From the NCBI GenBank assembly GCA_026627065.1, contig JAPNUO010000001.1:1-64000 (forward strand): a stretch of 64,000 nt of DNA. The letters are read 5' to 3'. The notes beneath the pieces are model-generated. The model was not told the origin of the DNA. It ran no database searches and saw only the letters and a list, made by a program, of their open reading frames with translations. The position numbers and the translations under genes are program-made. Shown here piece by piece: positions 58,731 to 64,000 of the stretch. This stretch comes from Bacillota bacterium. GTDB lineage: Bacteria; Bacillota; Sulfobacillia; Sulfobacillales; Sulfobacillaceae. How positions within the stretch are numbered: position 1 is the first letter of the stretch; each line of letters begins with the position of its first letter.

Positions 58731-59819
58731 TTAAATAGCTTCCTCGATGGCCTCCGCTTCGTTGGGCGTCGCCGCGTCGCGGACTCTGGGGCGAAAGGCG
58801 TGTTGGAGGGTGCGCGCTGCGACCGTGAGCCAGAAGAGGGCCAAGAGGGCGAACAATACGAGGCTGGCCCAGCGGAAAATCGGGGTGCCTAGCGCGCGAT
58901 TCAAGAGGTCGCTGCCGCCGACAAACACGCCAAGCGGGAAGGTCAGTCCCCACCATCCTAAATTAAAGGGCAATGACCGCTTTCGCGTGTAGTGAAGGGT
59001 CATGAGGCCGCTCATGACGAGCCACCAAAGGCCAAACCCCCACAAGATGAGGGCGGCCAGCGTCGCTGCCCCCTGAAGGCCGCCGGCCATCCGGGGAAAG
59101 GCGAGGGGACTCGCGTGAGCCAGGAGCATCAAGCCCATAATGCCGGTGCCTAAGGTGCCTAGCGTAATCCAGGTCGAAATGGCGAATTCTTTGGCTGGCA
59201 GTTTATGGATGGCCAGCCGCATAAACAGGATGCCGAGAACCAAAAATGCGAGCGGCACGCTTAACGCCCAAAACACAGTGGCCACCAGGTAAAGGTCTTG
59301 GCGTTGGGCAAGGCTCGTCAAATGAGGCAGCCAGAGACCGGCCGACGCCGCCGCCACCTCTCCCGGGACAATAGGCATGAGCCACACGGCGGTCATCTGC
59401 CCTAAGCCGTGTTCGTGACGGGTAAACATCAAGTAGGGGATGACAATGACCGAGGCGAGCGCCAGCAGCGCATTGAATAGCCACAGGCCTCCGCCAATGG
59501 CGATCGCGCGCGGCCCCAAGAGGTGGGGGCCGATGTCAAAAAATCCGTTGACCACCGTCGTCAGCGCCATCGGCACGGCCCCGAAGAACAAGGATTCGAC
59601 CGAATGCCCCAAGATCCTTTTGATGCCCTGCCAGTCTTTTGCGAACCGCCACCCCAGCCCGCTCATGAAGGTGGCGAAGAGCAGCATGTTGATGAGCCAG
59701 AGGAGAGTGCCAAAACCTTTCAGCCACCCCGGGGCGCCCGGCACCAGGTAGGCGTCCAGCGCCACGATACCCGTGCCCATTGTCACCGTAAACCATTTTG
59801 GGGTAATCTTGTTCACCAT
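58731..59819 (-). CDS. TDT-family transporter (TehA/SLAC1-like, possible sulfite or tellurite exporter)
   Basis: The 362-residue protein has about ten membrane helices and the TDT start TPKWFTVTMGTGIVAL. LPFNLGWWGLTFPLGVF near the C-terminus is typical of the TehA/SLAC1/Ssu1 branch. Members move tellurite-related ions, malate, nitrate or sulfite. Its neighbours (TauE/SafE, rhodanese) make sulfite or a similar anion the best guess. It diverges from a LysR gene 116 bases away that probably controls it. Confidence 0.87.
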   Translation of the reverse strand: MVNKITPKWFTVTMGTGIVALDAYLVPGAPGWLKGFGTLLWLINMLLFATFMSGLGWRFAKDWQGIKRILGHSVESLFFGAVPMALTTVVNGFFDIGPHLLGPRAIAIGGGLWLFNALLALASVIVIPYLMFTRHEHGLGQMTAVWLMPIVPGEVAAASAGLWLPHLTSLAQRQDLYLVATVFWALSVPLAFLVLGILFMRLAIHKLPAKEFAISTWITLGTLGTGIMGLMLLAHASPLAFPRMAGGLQGAATLAALILWGFGLWWLVMSGLMTLHYTRKRSLPFNLGWWGLTFPLGVFVGGSDLLNRALGTPIFRWASLVLFALLALFWLTVAARTLQHAFRPRVRDAATPNEAEAIEEAI

Positions 59820-59935
59820 TGTCGGTCGAGATCCTCCTTAGCCTTTGAATTAGCGTCTATGATAAAAGAGGCGGACGGATCTTTCGTTCACAAGAATCGA
59901 AGGAAAGACGCAAGATCGGAAACGGAGGCGGTGGG

Positions 59936-60892
59936 GTGGATTTTCGTTTGACCGTCTTTCTGGCGGTCGCCCGGGCGGGGAATCTGACGCAAGCGAGCCG
60001 GAGCCTCAATTTGTCGCCGTCGGCGGCCTCGAACCACATTGCGGCCTTGGAGCGCGAGCTGGGCGCGACGCTCTTTCGCCGCGGGCGTCGAGGCATGGAG
60101 TTGACGCCAAGCGGCCAAGTGCTGCTGGCCAGCGCCCAGGATTTGGAGTCCCTGTGGCAAAAAGCGGTCCGGGACGTCCGCGCCGAGGCCGAAGGCGTAG
60201 GCCGCGTGCGGCTGGCCGCGTCTCACACCGCGGCCGAATTGTTTTTGCCCCTCCCCTTGGGGCGCTTTCGCGCCAAATGGCCCACGGTGCGCCTGTCCTT
60301 AACCATGACCAACAGCGCGGACGTCGTGGCGTTGGTCGAGCAAGGTGCCGTTGACCTCGGCATTATCGAAACAGGCAGCCTGCGATATCGCCGCCTGCAC
60401 CATGAATCCTTGTGGCGGGACGAGCTGACCTTTATTGTGTCCACGCGCCACCCCCTGGCTCGGAAAGCGCAGGTCAGTATCCACGAATTGCTGTCGTTGG
60501 ACTGGATTTTGCGCGAAGAGGGGTCCGGAACCCGACGGGTGTTTGAGCGCGCGCTGGAGCGCCAGGGATATGGACTTCACCAGCTGACCGTCATTATGCA
60601 GCTCGACTCGGTGCGAGCGATCGTCGCCATGGTCCGGCACAACGTGGGGGTGAGCGTGGTGTCGCGGGCGCTCTTTTTGCATCACGATTTGGATGCCTTG
60701 GGGATCAAAGCCTTGCCGGTCGATGGGTTAAACATGGCCCGCACCTTGGATGCCATCTGGCCGGTCAACCGCCCGACCACCGCAGTGACTGAGCTCCTCG
60801 CCGAATTGCGGCGCGACGTGGCCCGCCTGGAATCCCGCCTAGAGCGCGACCTTCACAGGCTGCAACCGCCCGACCCTCGCGGAGAGGCCTAG
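59936..60892 (+). CDS. LysR-family transcriptional regulator (CysL-like)
   Basis: The 318-residue protein has the LysR helix-turn-helix (TQASRSLNLSPSAASNHIAALE) and effector domain (RLAASHTAAELFLPLPL, then LREEGSGTRRVFERAL, a segment seen in CysL/CbbR-type regulators). It starts at a GTG after ACGGAGG. Its divergent partner is the TDT transporter, and T-N11-A-like positions and a TATGAT box lie between them. The effector is unknown. Confidence 0.9.
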   Translation: MDFRLTVFLAVARAGNLTQASRSLNLSPSAASNHIAALERELGATLFRRGRRGMELTPSGQVLLASAQDLESLWQKAVRDVRAEAEGVGRVRLAASHTAAELFLPLPLGRFRAKWPTVRLSLTMTNSADVVALVEQGAVDLGIIETGSLRYRRLHHESLWRDELTFIVSTRHPLARKAQVSIHELLSLDWILREEGSGTRRVFERALERQGYGLHQLTVIMQLDSVRAIVAMVRHNVGVSVVSRALFLHHDLDALGIKALPVDGLNMARTLDAIWPVNRPTTAVTELLAELRRDVARLESRLERDLHRLQPPDPRGEA

Positions 60893-60977
60893 GCGTGCGG
60901 GGAAATGCGAGGCAGAGTCGGCACCTCTTGGAAACTTCAGGCATAGGAAGAACCAGAAGAATGAAGGAGGGAGCTCG

Positions 60978-61223
60978 ATGCGTTGGATTCTCGATCGCCG
61001 ACGCTTTGCACTGGAAGTGTGGGATGACGCGGTCTGCGTCGCGCGGTTTACGGTAGGGATCGGGCGACCTGACACCCCGACGCCGGCGGGCCGGTTTGTC
61101 TTGCATCTCCCCACCGGGAGTGCCGATCCTGCCCTGGTGGCCACCTTCACGGTGGATCCGGTGCGTTGCCTGCGGGCGACGGAAGACCTGACCAGCCTTG
61201 GTAGAGCTGCGAGCGGCGGGTGA
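60978..61223 (+). pseudogene. L,D-transpeptidase (YkuD) N-terminal fragment
   Basis: The 81-residue frame starts properly (GAAGGAGGGAGC before the ATG) and reads like the first half of a YkuD domain: RFALEVWDDAVCVARFTVGIG followed by RPDTPTPAGRFVL. It stops before the catalytic HxGxx...SxGCxR region. It is either a truncated gene or a tiny unrelated protein. The sequence after the stop does not continue the domain in any frame that I can see. Confidence 0.55.
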
Positions 61224-62209
61224 GTTCGTTTGCATCCATGGGCGGCAGAGGTTCTCCGCTCTAGCCTGACTCAGGGAATGACGTTGGAAATACGGTAGGC
61301 GTGCGCAACAAATGTCATGGATCGCCCCGGGGCTCAAGCAGTTTTCCGAGAAACCGGTTGGGGCGGCTGGCGTTGTTTAAGCAACGTGCGAAGCGGGATT
61401 CTGATGGCATCGGATCGTGAAGGTCATAAGACGGCGGCCTCGATGACATTCTCGGCTCAGGATCTTGGGGGAGCCGCTCTGGGTCAGCGAAAGGCAGCCG
61501 CCTAATCCGACGCCTCCGCCTCCGGCGGCTTACATTGCCGGAGTTTACCGGCACCAGCCAGGGATGGCGACTCGCGGCATGCCATTACCCAACGAGTCGG
61601 TGTGAGCCTGGAATTCCTCCCTGAGACCGTGGGCTCTTTCTCCTGGCTCCGTCTCCTCGCGAAGCCTTGTCAAGATCTTTTTCGGACATCGTCCCACACT
61701 CGTAGCACGAGAGAAATCTTCGAAGGAAAGCACCCCATGATACACTGGCCGGCCATCCGGGCCGACCAAAGAAGGAGAAACGCGTCAGCGTATGTCCACG
61801 CTCTTCCAGGAAATGGCGAGACGTCGGAGAGCCAGGGGATGCCCCTTGTGACTGAGCGCTTGGAAATGCTGGCGACCAAGCGATTCCGTAGCCCCCCGGA
61901 GGGCTAGCGTGGGGCGATGCGCCGGTCGCACTCATGGCGGACCGGAGCCGCGTGGCGGGATGCAAATGTCGTCGCTTGAGGCGCCAGGCGCACGATTTGC
62001 TGGCGGCCGATGAAGCGACGCCCTTCCGGGGGCTTATCGTAGCGGGCGTTGCAAGTCTGACGTGTCACGGAGACGCTGAAATGATGAGCGGCGGGTGTCT
62101 CGGCGTCGGAACAGGCGCAAGAGGGAGGTCGTCGTGCTTCTTCCAGAAAACTCTTGTCACCCGGACTGGCCCTCGTTAACATACTAGTAGGGAGTAGGAG
62201 TAGCAGGGG
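61224..62209 (+). other. Intergenic region of nearly 1 kb without a recognisable gene
   Basis: Several short frames on both strands are open, but none has a ribosome site or a familiar motif. The region looks like decayed coding DNA. Its last 50 bases form the leader of csoR. Confidence 0.5.
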
Positions 62210-62494
62210 GTGGTTGGCGCGTACCGCTACGAGGAAGACAAAGAAAACCTGGTGGCTCGACTGAAGCGCATCGAAGGCCAGGTCAAGGGCATTATGCGCA
62301 TGGTAGAGGAAGGGCGCTATTGTCCCGACATCCTGCAGCAAGTGGCGGCCACCAGCGGCGCACTGGATGAGGTGGCACTCATTCTGCTGCGCTCCCATGT
62401 GACCGGATGCGTGAAGGACGCGATTGAGCAGCACCAAGGCGATCAGCCCATTGAAGACTTGATGCAGGTGATCCGAAAGGTCATCCGCCGCTAA
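62210..62494 (+). CDS. csoR: CsoR-family copper-sensing repressor
   Basis: The 94-residue protein has the CsoR Cu(I) site: Cys38 in EEGRYCPDI, then His63 and Cys67 in RSHVTGC, at the spacing of copper sensors (25 and 4 residues). The N-terminal helix LVARLKRIEGQVKGIMRMVEEG is the DNA-binding face. Copper binding releases it from DNA and switches on efflux genes. It precedes a copper ATPase gene by 15 bases. I did not see a clear dyad operator directly upstream. Confidence 0.93.
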   Translation: MVGAYRYEEDKENLVARLKRIEGQVKGIMRMVEEGRYCPDILQQVAATSGALDEVALILLRSHVTGCVKDAIEQHQGDQPIEDLMQVIRKVIRR

Positions 62495-62509
62495 GGGGAC
62501 GCAAGAATC

Positions 62510-64000
62510 ATGGCGACGCCGGAATCAGTGCGGGAAGTGGAACTCAATATTCAGGGCATGACATGCGCGAGCTGTGTGCTTCACGTGGAAAAGGCGCTGG
62601 CGTCGGTTCCGGGCGTTGATCACTGTGAAGTCAGCCTAGCGCTGGAGCGGGCGCGCGTTCGGCTGTCGGAAGACGGGCCGAATGCCGCGCAGCTGGTGGA
62701 CGCCGTGAAGCGCGCAGGATATCGCGTGGCGACCGAGGAGCAAGCGCTGGTGGTGGCCGGGCTGGAGGAAGAACCCATTCGCCAAAAGGCGCTCTCCCAG
62801 GTATCTGGGGTGCCGGGCGTGGTGCGCGCTGTCGTCAATGCCAGTCAAAACATCCTGAAGGTGGAACGCGTCCCCACCCTCGCGTCCAACGACCGCTTGT
62901 TGGCGGCTTTAGCCCGGGCGGGACTGGAGGCCCGTGTCGTGGAGAATCGCGAAGACGATGCCCGCGTCCGCGAAATGCAGCGCGCGGAGCGCCAACTGAT
63001 GGGGGCGGTAGTTTTCACGGTGCCCCTGTGGGTGGCGATGACCGACATGGTGTTTCACTGGGGGCCGCCATGGGTGCAAAACGGGTGGATTCAGGCCCTG
63101 TTGGCGACGGCGGTGGAGTTTGGCCCCGGGTTTTCCTTCATTCGCCGCGCCTGGCAAAATCTTATCCACGGCAACGCCAACATGGACGTGCTGGTCGCCA
63201 CCGGAACGCTGGCGGCATGGGTGTATTCACTCATTCATCTTGTCACCTCTGGCCCCCTTTATTTCGACACCTCGGCAACAGTGGTCACCCTGATTTTGGT
63301 GGGCAAATACCTGGAGGCGCTGGCGAAGGGGAGGACGTCCGAAACGCTGAGGCAGTTGCTGTCCCTGAGACCTTCGACGGCTTACGTGGTGACTGCGGAC
63401 GGCTCCCGCGTGGAGCAACCCGTCGAGAGCATCGGCGTGGGTGACCGCGTTTGGATTCGTCCTGGCGATCGCGTGCCCGTGGACGGTCGGATTGAGTCCG
63501 GCCGAGCGCTGGTGGATGAATCGATGCTGACGGGAGAGCCCGCCCTGGTCTCCCGCGGACCGGGCGAAATGGTGAGCGCGGGCACCATTCATCGGGGCGA
63601 TCAGGCCTTTCAAATGGTAGCCGAGCGCGTGGGGCGCGAGACGGTGCTGGCGCAAATTGTGGCGGCCGTAGAGGAGGCGCAAATGGCCAAGGCCCCCATC
63701 CAGCAGTTTGCGGACCGGGTGGCCAACGTGTTTGTTCCCACGGTGATTCTCATTGCGTTAGTCACGGCGGTGGCGTCGGGGATTCTCCTTCACCACTGGG
63801 GTGCCGCCCTCCTGCGGGGGGTTGCCGTGTTGGTGGTGGCCTGCCCGTGCTCGCTAGGGCTCGCGACCCCGACGGCGGTCATGGTGGGCACCGGCCGCGC
63901 GGCCAAGCGCGGCATTCTGTTCCGCAATGGGGAGGCCTTGCAGCGCGCGGCCCAGGTGACGCGGGTGGCGCTCGACAAGACAGGCACGCTCACCGAAGGA
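62510..64000 (+). CDS. copA: Copper-translocating P-type ATPase CopA, 5' part
   Basis: The gene begins at ATG 62510 and runs past the end of the window (497 codons visible). The first metal domain has MTCASC (Cys19, Cys22). A second domain follows (from about residue 80) that has the ferredoxin-like pattern but no cysteine pair. Membrane helices, the MLTGEP actuator motif, the transmembrane Cys445-Pro-Cys447 of copper pumps and the phosphorylation site DKTGT (Asp489) are present. It exports Cu(I) and is controlled by the preceding CsoR. Confidence 0.96.
   Translation, partial: MATPESVREVELNIQGMTCASCVLHVEKALASVPGVDHCEVSLALERARVRLSEDGPNAAQLVDAVKRAGYRVATEEQALVVAGLEEEPIRQKALSQVSGVPGVVRAVVNASQNILKVERVPTLASNDRLLAALARAGLEARVVENREDDARVREMQRAERQLMGAVVFTVPLWVAMTDMVFHWGPPWVQNGWIQALLATAVEFGPGFSFIRRAWQNLIHGNANMDVLVATGTLAAWVYSLIHLVTSGPLYFDTSATVVTLILVGKYLEALAKGRTSETLRQLLSLRPSTAYVVTADGSRVEQPVESIGVGDRVWIRPGDRVPVDGRIESGRALVDESMLTGEPALVSRGPGEMVSAGTIHRGDQAFQMVAERVGRETVLAQIVAAVEEAQMAKAPIQQFADRVANVFVPTVILIALVTAVASGILLHHWGAALLRGVAVLVVACPCSLGLATPTAVMVGTGRAAKRGILFRNGEALQRAAQVTRVALDKTGTLTEG

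Noticed and set aside
61200..61300. Selenocysteine readthrough at the TGA ending the L,D-transpeptidase fragment
   Set aside because: The frame after the TGA gives only about 24 codons that do not continue the domain, so truncation is the simpler reading.
62150..62209. CsoR operator directly upstream of csoR
   Set aside because: The GC-rich stretch has small palindromes (ACTAGT, GTTAAC), but no inverted repeat of CsoR type could be drawn.
1..64000. CRISPR arrays, prophage genes, rRNA genes and complete insertion sequences
   Set aside because: No regularly spaced repeats, phage structural genes, rRNA-like stretches or intact transposase genes were seen in the window.

Overview
The window is chromosomal DNA of roughly 60% GC. 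It has strong AAGGAGG-type ribosome sites, frequent GTG/TTG starts, TAATG/ATGA-style gene overlaps and Bacillus-like promoters. With a complete hopanoid operon, a TatA, a lipoprotein cytochrome c and a selenocysteine tRNA, this points to a high-GC Firmicute-like bacterium, perhaps a Sulfobacillus relative. That placement is inference; no rRNA or marker gene lies in the window.

Region 1 (1-12.5 kb). After the tail of a ferredoxin-NADP reductase and a divergent LysR regulator comes a single-strand catabolic cluster. It encodes a LigB-type extradiol dioxygenase, a short-chain dehydrogenase/epimerase, a LigJ-like amidohydrolase, an MmgE/PrpD protein, a RidA protein, three consecutive RraA/LigK-type proteins, a three-subunit molybdenum hydroxylase and a CoxG-like protein. 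The LigB-LigJ-LigK trio suggests an oxidative ring-cleavage route ending in 2-oxo acids. The RidA, PrpD, extra RraA and Mo-hydroxylase genes do not fit a known protocatechuate or gallate pathway. This is the best candidate for an undescribed system here.

Region 2 (12.5-15.2 kb) is decayed DNA holding a HicA/HicB toxin-antitoxin pair between two copies each of two repeats. Region 3 (15.2-24.4 kb) holds a two-component system with a secreted protein of unknown role, a divergent Fe/Mn superoxide dismutase, an SPFH/short-NfeD pair, a DUF3050 protein, a secreted phosphoesterase and a MetX-like acyltransferase. Region 4 (24.4-41.1 kb) is a mosaic of housekeeping and accessory genes: GNAT enzymes, cytochrome c, CbiB with a degenerate CobS-like protein, a GLUG-repeat exoprotein, a ROK pseudogene, YbaK, GatD, TatA, cysteine synthase, tRNA-Sec, an FAD oxidoreductase, a Cys/Met-metabolism PLP enzyme, a 2-hydroxyacid dehydrogenase and a PlsC-like acyltransferase.

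Region 5 (41.2-52.3 kb) is a hopanoid operon: fni, hpnH, hpnG, hpnA, shc, hpnC, hpnD, hpnE, then a UgtP/MGDG-type glycosyltransferase and a PiT phosphate transporter. It covers isomerisation of isopentenyl diphosphate, squalene synthesis in three steps, cyclisation, and adenosyl side-chain addition and trimming. Region 6 (52.4-64 kb) has an amidohydrolase/isochorismatase pair divergent from a GH3 beta-glucosidase with two DNA dyads between them. It then has a rhodanese, a TauE/SafE exporter, a TDT-family transporter and a LysR regulator, which look like a sulfur-oxyanion handling set. The window closes with csoR and the start of a copper P-type ATPase gene that runs off the end.
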